From Aquatica leii (taxonomy: Eukaryota > Arthropoda > Insecta > Coleoptera > Lampyridae): a DNA stretch of 64,000 nt. Position numbers and translations under genes: made by a program. Numbering within the stretch: position 1 is the stretch's first letter; each line of letters opens with the position of its first letter. The notes beneath the pieces are model-generated. The model made no database searches. It saw nothing but the letters and a program-made list of their open reading frames with translations, and was not told the DNA's origin. Below, piece by piece: positions 31,976-43,489 of the stretch. Location of the stretch: contig CM069438.1 in NCBI GenBank assembly GCA_035610365.1, positions 34,403,869 to 34,467,868 on the forward strand, written 5' to 3'.

Positions 31976-34900
31976 ATTGAACCAAAATCACTACGAGTGG
32001 AACGTTTTAAACACGAAAAGTAAGAAAAAAAGGCACAGAGGAATAAAAAAAGAGAAAAAAATAAATAAAAGAGATAGAGAGAAAAAGGAAAAGAACAGAC
32101 AAAAAATATTAAAAAAAAACAATGAGATAACAGGTCATTAAAAAGATAACGGAGGAAATCGAAGGAAACAGCTCAATAACAGAAAGAGGAAAGAAAAAAG
32201 AACAGAAAGAAATGGAGGAACTAAAGGAATTAATGAGACAAATGATGAAAAAGATGGAAGAAAAAATGCAAGGAATAAGACAAGAAATCAAAGAAACAAT
32301 AAAAGAGATAGAAGAAAGAGAAGAGAAGTCGAAGAAAGAAAGAGAGGAACTGGTGGAGAGAATAGAAAAACTGAAGAAAAAAGCGGAAGATGAAGAGAAA
32401 TGGAAAAGGAAGAATAATATTATAATAAAAGGTGAAGAAATGAAGAACCACAAAAGGATTTAGCATTGATGCTGGAAAAAAAATTAAATGTGAAAGCAGA
32501 AGTGAAACAAGTGATAAATAGAGAGAAGGAAAATAAGATAGTAGTGGCGGAAATGGGAGAATGGAAAGAAAAACAAAAAGTGATGACGGAGAAGAAGAAA
32601 TTAAGGAACAAACCAATTTATATAAATTATGATTTGACATGGGAAGAAAGAAGAGTACATGGAGAAATAATAAACATAGCAGTGGAATCAAGAGCGGAAA
32701 GGAAACGAGTATGGGTAGGATACATAAAAATGAATGACGGAAACAGATACATATGGAACGACAGAAACAGGGACTGGGCAAAGAAAGAGGAAAGAAAATG
32801 GGTAACTAAAAGGCAAAAACTAAGAGGTGCAGAGAGAAGGAAAATACAAGAAAAATGGGACGTTTTAAACACGAAAAGTAAGAGAAAAAGGTACGGAAAA
32901 ATTAAAAACGAGAAAGAAATGAATAAAAGAGAGAGAGAGAGGAAGAGGAAAAGAACAAACAACAAATATTTAAAAAATACAATAAGATAACCGGACATTA
33001 AAAAGATAACGAAGGAAATCAAAGGAAACAACTCAATAACAGAAAAAAGAAAGAGAAAACAACAGAAAAAATAGAGGAACTAAAGGAATTAATGAGACAA
33101 ATGATGAAACAGATGGAAGAAAACATGCAAGAAATAAGGCAAGAAATTAAATAAATAAAAGAAGAAATAGGAAAATGGGAAAAGAAGTGGAAGAAAAAAG
33201 GAACTGGTGGAGAGAATAGAAAAACTAGAGAAAAAGCGATAGATGAGGAGAGATACAAAAGGAAAAATAATATTGTAATAAAGGGGTAGAGAAGTAAAGA
33301 ATCACAAAAGGATTTAGCATTGATGCTGGAAGAAAAATTCAATGTGAAAGTAGAAGTGAAAAAGGCGACAGTGATAAATAGAGAAAAGGAAAATGAGATG
33401 GTGGTGGCTGAAATGGGAAGATGGGAAACAAGCAGAACGTAATAATAAAGAAGAAATGAAAGAACACAAGAATTTATTTAAATCACGATTTGACGTGGGA
33501 AGAAAGAAGAGTACATGGAGAAATAATGAACATAGCGATGAAATCAAAAGCGGAAGAAAAAAAAGTATAGGTAGAATACAACAAAATGGAAATAGACGGA
33601 GGAAGATACATATAGAACGACAAAGACAAGGGCTAGGTAGAGAAAGGGGAAAGAAAATGAGCAACGAAAGGACAAAAAACCAAAGGGTGAAAGGGAGAGC
33701 AAATAAGGAAAGCATGTTGACGAAATGGCAAAAAAAACGTAATAATGAGTAATGGAAAGAGAAAAGACCAAAAAAGAGGAATAAAGAATAGTAAGAAATA
33801 AGCAAGCACAAGGGGAGATAAGTGAGCTGAGAGTGTTGTTTTGAAACGTAGCGAGAATGAAAAACAAGGAACAGGATTTTTGGGAATACATCATAGAACA
33901 CGATGTATTGGGATAACAGAAAACATGGATGAAAAAAAGAATGATAGTGGTGGGAAAAAGAGTTGCCGGAGAAATTTGAGTGGGTGTTGCGACATGCAGA
34001 AAGAGCGAAGAGTAAAAGCAGAACAAAAAAGTACGGGATTAAGAAGAAAATGGTTGAATCAGAAAGAGAAAACAAGTGCAACAAAGAAGAAGAATTGTAG
34101 AAAGAAACATACAGTACACAAAAATAAAAATAATGAAGGTTTACAGCAGCAGAATAAAAGAGACAAGAAAAAACATAGAAGATATTATAGAAAATAGGGA
34201 GGAGGGATTAATATTAAGAAAAGACTTTAACGCGAAAATAGGAGAAGAGGGGGAATACAAGAAAGGAAACAAACGGAAAAAAACAAACAAAGGACAAAAT
34301 GATAAATAGAGAAGAAGAAAAACTGCTGGAAATGTGCAACGTAACAAGAAGGACAATAATGAATGAGAACGGAAAAGAAAAAGGAATGGGGGAATATACG
34401 TACAAAAGAAAAAAGAGGAAAATCAATAATACATTTTGTATTGTCAATTGAAGAGACTGGAGAAAAGGTGAAAACATTTAAGGTGGGAGAAATGGTGGAG
34501 TCAGACCACCAACCACTGGAATGGAAGAAAGAAAAAGAGACGAGAGAGAAAAAGATGAAGAGTACATAACAAAAAAAAAATGTGGACAGAAGAAGGTATA
34601 CAAAGATACAAAGAGAGAATACGGAAAACGGTATGGGTAGAAAATCAGAAAGAAAAAAAAAGGCAAAGGAAATAAGCACTAGTAACACTGGAAGAAGGAG
34701 ATAGAAATAGAATAAACGAAGAGAAAGTAATAGAGGCAATAAAGAGGGAAAAAAGAAGAAGACGGCAAGAGAAGATGGGATACAAGGCGAAAAGTGGGTA
34801 TACGGGGAAGAAAATGTAGCAAAAAGGATGACGGAAACAGTAAATAAAATATAAAAAGGAGAATGATTCCCGGAGAGATAAAGAGAGGGAATAATATGCC

Positions 34901-35113
34901 GGAATCATATGCCTTATACATAAAAAATAAGACAAAAATGAAGTGAAGAAATACAGAGGGGTGGCATTATTAAACACGACATACTAATTATATGCGACAG
35001 TGTTACAAGGAAAGAAGTAAATAGAGGAAAGAAGCTTGGTACCAGACAGACAAACGAAATTCAGAAAGGGAAGAAGGGTGACAGACAATGTATACTTAGT
35101 CAAGGAAGACTTG
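31976..35113 (+). pseudogene. Purine-rich LINE, copy A (ORF1, endonuclease, RT start)
   Basis: ORF1-like frames: a coiled coil of Glu/Lys heptads (MEELKELMRQMMKKMEEKM), an RRM-like start KRKNNIIIKGE, then IYINYDLTWEERRVHGEI and RAERKRVWVGYIK. At about 32860 the sequence restarts with VLNTKSKRKR and repeats ORF1, so copy A holds one and a half ORF1 copies. Endonuclease traces are DFNAKIGEEGEYKKG (34228-) and ESDHQPLEW (34498-). An RT start (GEDGIQGEEWVYG-like) lies at 34770, with about 300 bp deleted before it. Dozens of indels and stops are present. On the opposite strand this A-rich DNA makes long false Phe/Leu/Ser frames. Confidence 0.7.
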
Positions 35114-35640
35114 CGTAAAGAGTACATTTGCTAGAAGTTGCGAGAGTGTTAGCAAGCAGCATCCCACTAGACCTTCTTGCATAAGAAAGAGCGAACTTAA
35201 GAGCAGGGATGGCAGAAAACATGTGCAAGGAGCGAACTCTCTAAGCTTGGCAAGAACGATGGGCAAGCTATCAGAAAGAGGCTTAGACAAAAAAGTTAAG
35301 ACAAAAGAAAGTTCGGCAGTTTAAACTACTTTAATACCCAAATCTTCACTGTTCGCCGTTGCATCGGGGTCTATTTCGCCGAAAAGAAACGGATGCTTTT
35401 TATCTGTGGCTATAATGTAAACGATGCAGCAATAGCAGACAAAGAAGGCGGTAATGGCCAAAAATATAATTTCAAACTAGACAATCTCAACTAGATGATA
35501 GTAAGTGCAGAAGCGGCATTAGAAGAGGACTTCCTAGCGATAACAATGAGCAAGAAAGAAGTGCTATTGAAAATAGCGAGAACCATTTCATGGATAGATA
35601 AAGAGTCATGCCGTGGTAAGGGTCGTTATAGTGAGTGACC
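35114..35640 (+). pseudogene. R1-clade RT C-terminus (unit 1)
   Basis: Plus frames give LEVARVLASSIPLDLLA, RAGMAENMCKERTL and AWQERW, then GSLNYFNTQIFT and a zinc-site region (CGYNVNDA) whose intact equivalent at 39800-39900 reads CGYDVNNAEHTILQC. The order matches the tail of R1-type reverse transcriptases (the IPLxLLAxER block, the WQxRW block, then a CCHC site). The upstream junction with the LINE RT at about 35113 recurs in unit 3 at 43440. Confidence 0.6.
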
Positions 35641-35724
35641 GTAAGATGTAATATAAAAGTGCAATACGATTTTCTAATTTATAGTATAAGCACGCAATGT
35701 CGCGAAATATGTTTTGATCGTGTC

Positions 35725-36320
35725 ACTAATAGTTGATAACTCAACACAAGCAGTATATGTAATAATATATAACGATACGACGTTTTATAGAGGCAAAAAA
35801 AGCTGTAAAGTGTGGCACCTTACATAATCGACCGTAGAGAGGGCCAATTGAGCCTTCTGCAGCAGCCCAACGCCTCAAAATTAAAAAAAAATTGATTGGT
35901 TCTATGAGATTCTAAAGAAGTCCCACCAAAATCTGAGTCTTCAATGTCGCCTTTTTCTGAGCTTAACTGTAAATCTTCATCGCAGAGTTTTCTGAATGTA
36001 AACTATAACTTTTAGATGCTGGTATATTTGGAAGCTGGTCGCTGTAAAAAAAACAGGCTCGATAGCTAAAAGATGGTCGGGTAGCGACTTTCCATTAACC
36101 CCACCACGCACAGCAAATACGAAAGGCTGATTATCGATTTGACCTCCGAAATAAAGTTTATACACGTTTTTTTATCAAGAGATTAATATTTTTTTTTGAG
36201 ACTTTGTTATGTTAAAAATGTTCTGATATAGGTTGCGGCCTGTATAAGTTTTGTCCCGAAACGCCCTCTGGCTACATTTAGTCACTTTTATGTTTTCTTC
36301 TTGACGTATGGAATTAATAA
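35725..36320 (+). repeat. LTR-element 3' region with LTR start (TGTTATG family)
   Basis: Closely related to 43490-44040 (shared AACGATACGACGTTTT, TTGGTTCTATGAGATTC, CCCACCAAAATCT). An LTR start TGTTATGTTAAAAATG is at 36205. The sequence ends where the second jockey tail begins. Confidence 0.55.
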
Positions 36321-36324
36321 ATAA

Positions 36325-36745
36325 TTGCACAAAAATATGTTTAGACTGACTGGTTTGATCTCGCAATTTTTGGCAAACGTAACACCCCTGAAGCAGTTTG
36401 TGGACATATGGATGCAAGAGAATAAGCTTTGTGTAGCAAGTACCAAAGCACAGGCAATTATTTTTAATGCGAAAAAAAAGCTCCGACCGATATCGTTTAG
36501 GCACGGAGAATACTCAGTACAAACAAAGAACACACGCTAGATAAGCACCTACTTTTGAAAGTATTGTGCAAAAAGCGAACACTAAAAAAACGGCGCTACA
36601 AAACGCATGTTAAATGTTGATGACCTAAAACAGTGCACAAAAAGGATTATCATCTACAATACAATTATCTATATTATACTCAGCGCCAATCTGGTACCGG
36701 ATGATAAAGGTGGTTAGGTATAATAATATACTTGATAAATTAAAG
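36325..36745 (+). pseudogene. Jockey-group RT C-terminus (unit 2)
   Basis: Copy of 31547-31975. The open frame 36325-36540 reads DIWMQENKLCVASTKAQAI, then FRHGEYSVQTKN. It is followed in other frames by LDKHLLL and ILYSAPIWYRMIKVV. The motif block YLGxxLD is partly deleted here. It leads straight into LINE copy C with the same junction as unit 1. Confidence 0.6.
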
Positions 36746-38790
36746 CAAAGTCACTACAAGTGGGATGTTTTAAACACGAAAAGTAAGAAAAGAACACAAG
36801 CAGGAATAAAAAAGAAGAATGAAATGAATAAAAGAGAGAAAGAAGAAGAGGAAAAGGACAAGCAACAAATATTTGAAAAAAAATGAAAACAATAAGCTAA
36901 CCAGACATTACAAAGATAACAAAGAAAATCGAAGGAAACAACTCAATAACAGAAAGAAAAAAGAACAGAAAGAAATGGAGAAACTAAAGGAATTAATGAG
37001 ACAGATGGAAGAAAACATGCAAAAAATAAGGCAAGAAATCAAAGAAAGAAAAGAAGGAATAGGAGAAAAAGAAAACTGTTGGAGAAAATATAAAAACTGG
37101 AGAAAAAAACAAAAGATAAGGAGAAATTGACAAAGAAGAATAATATTGTAATAAAGGGGTGGAGAAGTGAAGAACCACAAAATGATTTAGCATTGATGCT
37201 AAAAAAAATTAAATGTGAAAGTGATAAATAAAGAGAAGGGAAATGAGATGGTGATGGCGAAATTAAGAAGATGGATAGAAAAGCAAAAGGTGATGGCGAA
37301 GAAGAGGAAATTAAAGAACACAAGAATTTATATAAATCACGATTTGACATGGGAAGAAAAAAGATTACATGGAGAAATAATAAACATAGCGGTAGAATCA
37401 AGAGCGGAAGAGAAAAGAGTATGGGTACGATACAGAAAAATAGAGATAGGTGAAGGAACATATGAAACGACAAAGACAAAAACTGGAAAGAGAAAAGAGA
37501 GAAAAAATATGTAACCAAAGGGCAAGAAAAAAAAGGAAAAAATTTTAACGAAATGGCAAAGAAACGGAATAATGAGTAATGGAAAAGGACAAGGCCAAAA
37601 AAAGAAGAATAAAAGATAGTACAAAAGACGCACAAGGGGAGATAAGTAAGCGGAGAGTATTGTTTTGGAACGTAGCCAGAATAAAGAACAAGAAACAGGA
37701 TTTTTAGGAGTACATCAGGAAACAGGATGTATTGGGATTACAGAAAACATGGATGAAAAAGAAAGAATGAGAGTGGTGGAAAAAAAAGTTGCGAGATGAA
37801 TTTGAGTGAGTGTTGCAACATGCAGAAAGAGAAAAGAGTAAAAGGAGAGCACAAGGCGTATAACAACGGGATTTAAAAAAAGTTGTTGAATCCGGAAGAA
37901 AAAAAAAGTGTAATAAAAAAGAAGAAATGTAGAAACAAACATACAGTGGGAAAAAAATAAATATAGTGACGGTTTATAGCAGCAGAATAAATGAGACAAG
38001 AAAAAACATAAAAGAGAGGAAGTAGGGATTGATAATATTAAGAAGGTACTTACGTACGCAAGAATAGAAGAAGAGGAGAGAATACAAGAAAGGAAAAGGA
38101 CGGGAAAAAGACAAACAAACGACAAAGTGATAAATAAAAAGAGAGAAGAACTGCTAACAATGTGCAACGAAAGAGGGCGGGAAATAATGATTAGAAACAG
38201 AGAAAAAAGGAATGAGAAAATATACGTACACAGAAAAAAAGGAAGAATCAATAATAGATTTTGTAATGACAATTGAAGAAGCTGGAGAAAAGGTGAAAAC
38301 ATTTAAGGTGGGAGAAAGGGTGGAGTCAGACTACCAATCACTGGACTTCACAATGGAGAGAAGAGAAAGAAAAAAGAAAAAAAAGATGAAGAGTACATAA
38401 CGAAAAAAATGTAGGCAGAAAAGGGTATAAAAAGATACAAAGAGGGAATAAGGAAAACGTTATGGGTAGAGAAAGGATTACAAGAGAGTGTAAAGGAAAT
38501 GAGAGAAATGATGGAGAAAGCAACAGAGAGTGTCAGATTTAGAAAGTGAAAAGGAGAGAAAACAGAATGCAAGAAATTGTGGTATAGAAACTGCAAGGAA
38601 GCAAAGAAAAAGAGAAGAAGAGCATTAACACAATAAAAACAATAAACAAGAACAAGAAATGAAAAAAAAACAAGAAAACAAAAAAACAGTAAAATATACA
38701 AGAAAACATGCAAGAGGAAAAAAAAGAAAACAAAAAGGAAAGAAAAGGATCAAATCAAAGAAATGAAAACGAAAGAAGATGTATGAAAGT
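36746..38790 (+). pseudogene. Purine-rich LINE, copy C
   Basis: Starts VLNTKSKKRT, then a coiled coil (MEKLKELMRQMEENMQKI), IYINHDLTWEEKRLHGEI and RAEEKRVWVRYRK of ORF1 (to about 37460). Endonuclease traces include SIIDFVMTIEEAGEKV (about 38250) and VESDYQSLDFT. At 38790 it is interrupted by LTR sequence after a TGAAAGT site, and it resumes as an RT fragment at 39329. Frames are badly broken. This copy and copy D carry the same LTR insertion at the same site, so they are duplicates of one another. Confidence 0.7.
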
Positions 38791-39328
38791 TGTTATGTTA
38801 AAAAATTAGTAATTCAATTCGAGAGTATAAAAATTTTTTTCAAGTATGAAATTTGTCCTTAGAAGTAGCTACTTTTTCGTCAAAATGTCAAACTTTAGAC
38901 AGCATATTTAACTTCACTTCCTGTAAGACCATTGGCGAACTCTGTATTTTTACGCCCGGTGCAAGTTATAGCTTTAGATTGTTTTACGCGAATATGCAAT
39001 TACATTTGTAAGGCTGAATCGGGGTATGATTGTAAGTTTGTGTTTATTAGGGGCTTAATGTTATTATGTGCTAATTGTCTGTAGCGGATTTTGGTACCCA
39101 CCACATGTTTACCGTTATCGCTGAATAGCAGATGGCATAGTTGGAAAACTTTCATGACGTCACGTTATTGAAAACGTCATTTATTATACATTGTCAAGGC
39201 TTGGAAACCTTCAAGATTATCGCTCTTTTGGGGATGAACTTTTACAAAAACTTGGAAAACTCATTCGGTTAAGTCGAAGGGAAACGCTGCACATTTGCGT
39301 TCTCAAATAATTGGATGCCAAAGGAGAC
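38791..39328 (+). repeat. Partial LTR (TGTTATG family) inside LINE copy C
   Basis: Begins TGTTATGTTAAAAAATTAG after AAGT (38787-38790). It matches the first 430 bp or so of the solo LTR in copy D but carries one extra block of about 70 bp around 39030-39110, and it ends abruptly at AAAGGAGACC, with the right half and the right target repeat deleted together with some LINE sequence. Confidence 0.75.
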
Positions 39329-39955
39329 CAAAATCAGAAAGAAGAAAAAAGGCAAAGAAAAGAAGCAGTAGTAAGACTGGAAGAAGGAGATAGAGATAGA
39401 ATAAACAAAGACGAAGTAATAGAGATAATAAAGAAAGTACAAAAAGGGAAGTCGGCAGTAGAAGATAGAATATAAGGCAAAGAGTGAGTATACGGAGAAG
39501 AAAATGTAGCAAAAAGCATGACAAAAATAGTAAATAAAATATGAAAATAGGAAGGATTCCCGGAGAGATAAAGGAAGGAAATAATATGCCCGATACATGA
39601 AAAAGGAGACATAAATGAAGTAAAGCAGCATCCCACTAGACCTACTTGCACGAAAAGAGCGAACTTAGGAGCAATGATGGCAGAAAACATGTGCAAGGAG
39701 CGTACTGTCCAAGCTTGGCAAGAACGATGGTTTAAACTACTTTAATACCCAAGTCTTTACTGCTCGCCGTTGCTTCAGGGTTTAATTCGGCGAAAAAAAA
39801 CGGATACTTTTTATCTGTGGCTATGATGTAAACAATGCAGAGCACACCATCTTGCAATGCAAACAATGGCAGACGAAGAAAGCGGTGCTGGTCGAAAAAT
39901 ATAGTTTCAAACTAGACAATCTCAAATAGATGATAGTAAGTGCAGAAGCGGCATG
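39329..39955 (+). pseudogene. LINE copy C RT scrap and R1 RT tail (unit 2)
   Basis: 39329-39600 resembles 34650-34940 and 43025-43300, covering the RT segment that reads roughly EGDRDRINKDEVIEII, then a stretch with FPERxREG. At 39620 it changes to the R1 tail: TCHPTRPT-like junction text, NMCKERTVQAWQERW, then CGYDVNNAEHTILQC, a readable CCHC zinc site, and KYSFKLDNLK. The join differs from that in units 1 and 3 because about 300 bp are missing. Both parts are dead. Confidence 0.6.
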
Positions 39956-41798
39956 GGAAGAGAAAGGAATGAATAAAAGAGAGAAAGAAGAAGAGGAAAG
40001 GGACAAACAACAAATATTTGAAAAAAGAACGAAAACAATAAGCTAACTAGACATTACAAAGATAACGAAATAAATAAAAGGAAACAGCTCAATAACAGAG
40101 AGAGAAAAGAACAGCAAGAAATGGAAGAACTAAAGAAATTAATGAGACAGATAATGAAACAGATGGAAGAAAACATGCAAGGAAAAAGGCAAGAAATCAA
40201 AGAAAGAAAAGAAGAAATAGGAGACAGGGAAATAGAAAAACTGGAGAAAAAACGGGAGATACAAAAAAAAGGAAAAGGAAGAATAATATTGTAATAAAGG
40301 TGTGGAGAAATGAAGAAAAATTAAATGTAAAAGTAGAAGTGAAAAAGGTGACTGTGATAAATAGAGAGAAGGAAAATGAGATGGCGAAGAAGAAGAAATT
40401 AAGGGACCACAAGAATTTATATAAATCAATATTTGACATGGAAAGAACAAAGGGTACATGGAGAAATAATGAACATAGCGGTGGAATCAAAAGCGAAAGA
40501 GAAGAGAGTATGTGTAGGACACAGGCAAATAGAAATAAACGGAGTAAGATACCTATGGAACAACAAAGACAATGGCTGAGAACAGAAAAGGGAGAGAAAG
40601 TGGGTAACTAAAGGGCAAAAAACCAAAGGGTGAGGAGGGGCGAAAAAAGAAAGAATGATAATGAGTAATAGAAAGGGAAAAAACCAAAAAAGAGGAATAA
40701 AGGAAAGTAAGGAATAAGCACAGGGGGACATGATTGAGCTAGTAGTATTGTTTTGGAACGTAACGGGAATAAAGAACAAGGAACAGGATTTTTGGGAGTA
40801 CATCAGAGAACATGATCTATTGGGATTACAGAAAACAATGATGAAAAAAAGAATGAGAGTGGTGGGAAAAATAGTTACCGGAGAAATTTGAGTGGGTGTT
40901 GCGACATGCAGAAAAAGAGAAGGGTAAGAGAATAGCAAAAGAGGACGGGATTAAAAAGGAAATCGTTGAATCAGGAAGAGAAAAAAAAGTGCCAAAGAGA
41001 AGAGGAATCATGCAGTGGGGAAAACAGAAATTAAAATAGTGACGGTTTATAGCAGCAGAATGAAAGAGACATGAAAAAACATAGAGGAGATGATAGAAGA
41101 GAAGGAGGGATTGATAACATTAAGAGGGGACTTTAACGCGAGACAAAGTGATAAATAAAGGAGAAAAACTGCTGAAAATGTGCAACGAAAGGGGGTGGGA
41201 AATAATAAATGGGAACAGAGAAGAAAAAGAAATGAGAAAATGTACGTACATAGGAAGAAGGGGAGAATCAATAATAGATTTTGTAATGACAATTAAAAAG
41301 GCTGGAGAAAAGGTAAAGACATTTAAGGTGGGAGAAAGGATGGAATTAGACCACCAACTACTGGAATTGACAATAGAGGGAAGAGAACGGGAAGAGAAAA
41401 AAAAAGATGAGGAGTACATTACGAAAAAAAGTTGACAGAAGAGGGTATAAAAAGATACAAAGAGAAAATAGGGAAAACGGTATTGGTTGAGAAGGGATTA
41501 GAAGAGAGTGTGGTGAAAATTAGAGAGATGATGGAGGAAGCAACAGAGAGAGAGAGAGAGATTTAGAAATTGGAAAAGGAGAAAACAGAATAGAAGAAAT
41601 GGTAGGATATAAAATGCAAGAAAGCAAAAAAAAAGACAAGAAGAGCATTAAGACAGTGGAAAAAAGGAGAGAGAAAAAGAGGAGTACAAAGAAGGAATAA
41701 AAATATACGAGAAAACATGCGAGAGAAAGACAAAGAAAACAAAAAAAAACAAAAGGATGATATCAAAGAAATGAAAACGAAGGAAGATGTATGGAAGT
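39956..41798 (+). pseudogene. Purine-rich LINE, copy D
   Basis: Begins within ORF1 (EMNKREKEEEE-like text), then a coiled coil, an eroded RRM region and TWRNNEHSGGIKSE-type frames. Endonuclease traces are REKEMRKCTYIGRRGESII (41220-) followed by DFVMTIKKAGEKVKTFKV and an ELDHQLLELT block at about 41350, where the usual SDH is replaced by LDH. It is cut at 41798 by a solo LTR and resumes at 42936. It is the third tandem unit. Confidence 0.7.
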
Positions 41799-42931
41799 TG
41801 TTATGTTAAAAAGTTAGTTCAATTAGGGAGTATAAAAATTTCTCTTCAAGTATGAAATTTGTCCTTAGAATTCCGTAGTCTTTCGTCGAAATTTTATATT
41901 TTAGACAGCATATTTAACTTCTCTTCCTGTAAGACCATCGGCGAGGTCTATATTTTTACGCCCGATGCAACTTTCACCTTTAGATCGTTTCACGCGAATA
42001 TGCAATTGCATTTGTAAGGCTGAATCGGTAAGCAGGTGGCATAGTTGGAAAACTTCCATGACGTCACGTTATTAAAAACGTCATTTATTATACACCGTCA
42101 AAAGTTGGAAACCTTCAAGATTATAGCTTTTTTGGAGATGAACTTCTAGAAAAACTAGGAAAACTTATTTGGTTAAGTCGAAGGGAAACGCTTGGCATTG
42201 TTCTCAAATAATTGAATGCTAAAGGGGACCCTTACTTGTGTTAACGCTATATGCTCGATTGTATTGTATTTAATATTACTTTTTGGGTAACTCAAGTACG
42301 GAATTAGCTAATCCCCTACTGGATAAAACTTAACTATTTCAATTTTTTTCGATTTGTACTTCGGTGGTCATGTCGATTATGACCGTACGTGCATGTTAGG
42401 TTAACATAATTAATAATATTTTGTGCTTCACAAACTCATATGCAGTACGCGTTGAGTCTCAAAAGCTTAAGTTGTTTCGTTTGTCTGGGACTCTAAAATT
42501 TGCGAATATAAATTCATACTTTATGCTTATGTAAACGTTTAGACCGACAGGGTCAGCTTATTGTATGGTGTGTTGCTCAGTATTTGGCGCAACTTATAAT
42601 CGATTCGACTCACGTATTACTGTTTGAGATAATTTAGATTGATGTACCTTCTTCATCTTCTGTGATAAAATAAATATATATTCTGTGTTATTACTTATGT
42701 GGTGTTATTTATTCTTTTTCAGCTACGGGTAGAGTTAGACGGTATCTCTCTAATTTAACCTTTCATCGTCTTGGCGCCTTTTTTAGATTTACGTTATAAT
42801 TTTGCATTACAAAGCCTGCGATCCCTCTCCGGAAAAGCTGTGCTAGCCGTTGCTTCGTTTTGCTACAAGAAGACCAGCGTAATAATTTATTATTGGCTGC
42901 CCAACACGAGGAACCTGATTTTCTCGTAACA
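41799..42931 (+). repeat. Solo LTR, TGTTATG family (1133 bp)
   Basis: Begins TGTTATGTTAAAAAGTTAG and ends TTCTCGTAACA, with a 4-bp target duplication AAGT at 41795-41798 and 42932-42935. Comparison with LINE copy E, which is uninterrupted here (GCATGGAAGTACCTAACG on its sense strand), confirms the insertion point. No internal region is present, so an element recombined between its LTRs. Confidence 0.85.
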
Positions 42932-43489
42932 AAGTACCTAAAGAAAGAAAGGAAGGAAAAATGGACGACAAAAGGAATACAAATAAAAGAATAGGAGAAA
43001 TATTTTAGGAACCTGCTGAAAGGGAAGACAAAATCAAAAAAGAAAAGAAAAGCAAAGAAAAGAAGCAGTAGTAAGACTGGAAGAAGGAGATAGAGATAGA
43101 ATTAACGAAGACGAAGTAATAGAGACAATAAAGAAGGTAAAAAAAGGGCGACGACAGGAGAAGATGGAATACAAAGCGAAGAGTTGGTATACGGAGAAGA
43201 AAATGTAGCAAAAAGCATGACGAAAATAGTTAATAATATATAGAAATGGAAAGGATTCTCGGAAAGATAAAGAGAGGAGATAATATGCCCGATACATAAA
43301 AATTAAGACAGAAATGAAGTGAAGAAATACAGAAGGGTGACATTATAAAGCAAATTATATGCGACAGTACAGTGCTACAAGGAAGGAAAGAAATAGAGAA
43401 ATGAAGTCAAGAAAAGTCAAGAAAGACTTGCGTGAAGAGTAATTTTGCTAGAAGTTACGAGAGTGCTAGCGAGCAGCATCCCACTGGAC
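42932..43489 (+). pseudogene. LINE copy D RT scrap and short R1 tail (unit 3)
   Basis: After AAGTACCTAAAG the LINE continues with frames giving an EEGDRDRINEDEVIETI-like segment, MEYKAKSWYTEKKM and eroded text to 43435. Then a stretch that matches the unit 1 LINE/R1 junction (GACTTGCGTGAAGAG, TTGCTAGAAGTTACGAGAG) leads into AGCAGCATCCCACTGGACT. It stops there and passes into sequence shared with 35725. No frame is intact. Confidence 0.6.

Noticed and set aside
32109-34977. Long minus-strand frames rich in Phe, Leu and Ser that look like membrane proteins
   Set aside because: They are the antisense of the A/G-rich LINE copy A; the plus strand carries recognisable LINE motifs. The same applies to 36908-38733 and 39269-41766.
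35977-36165. 62-residue minus-strand frame within an LTR-element region
   Set aside because: The matching copy at 43690-43860 does not keep the frame open, so there is no sign of coding constraint.
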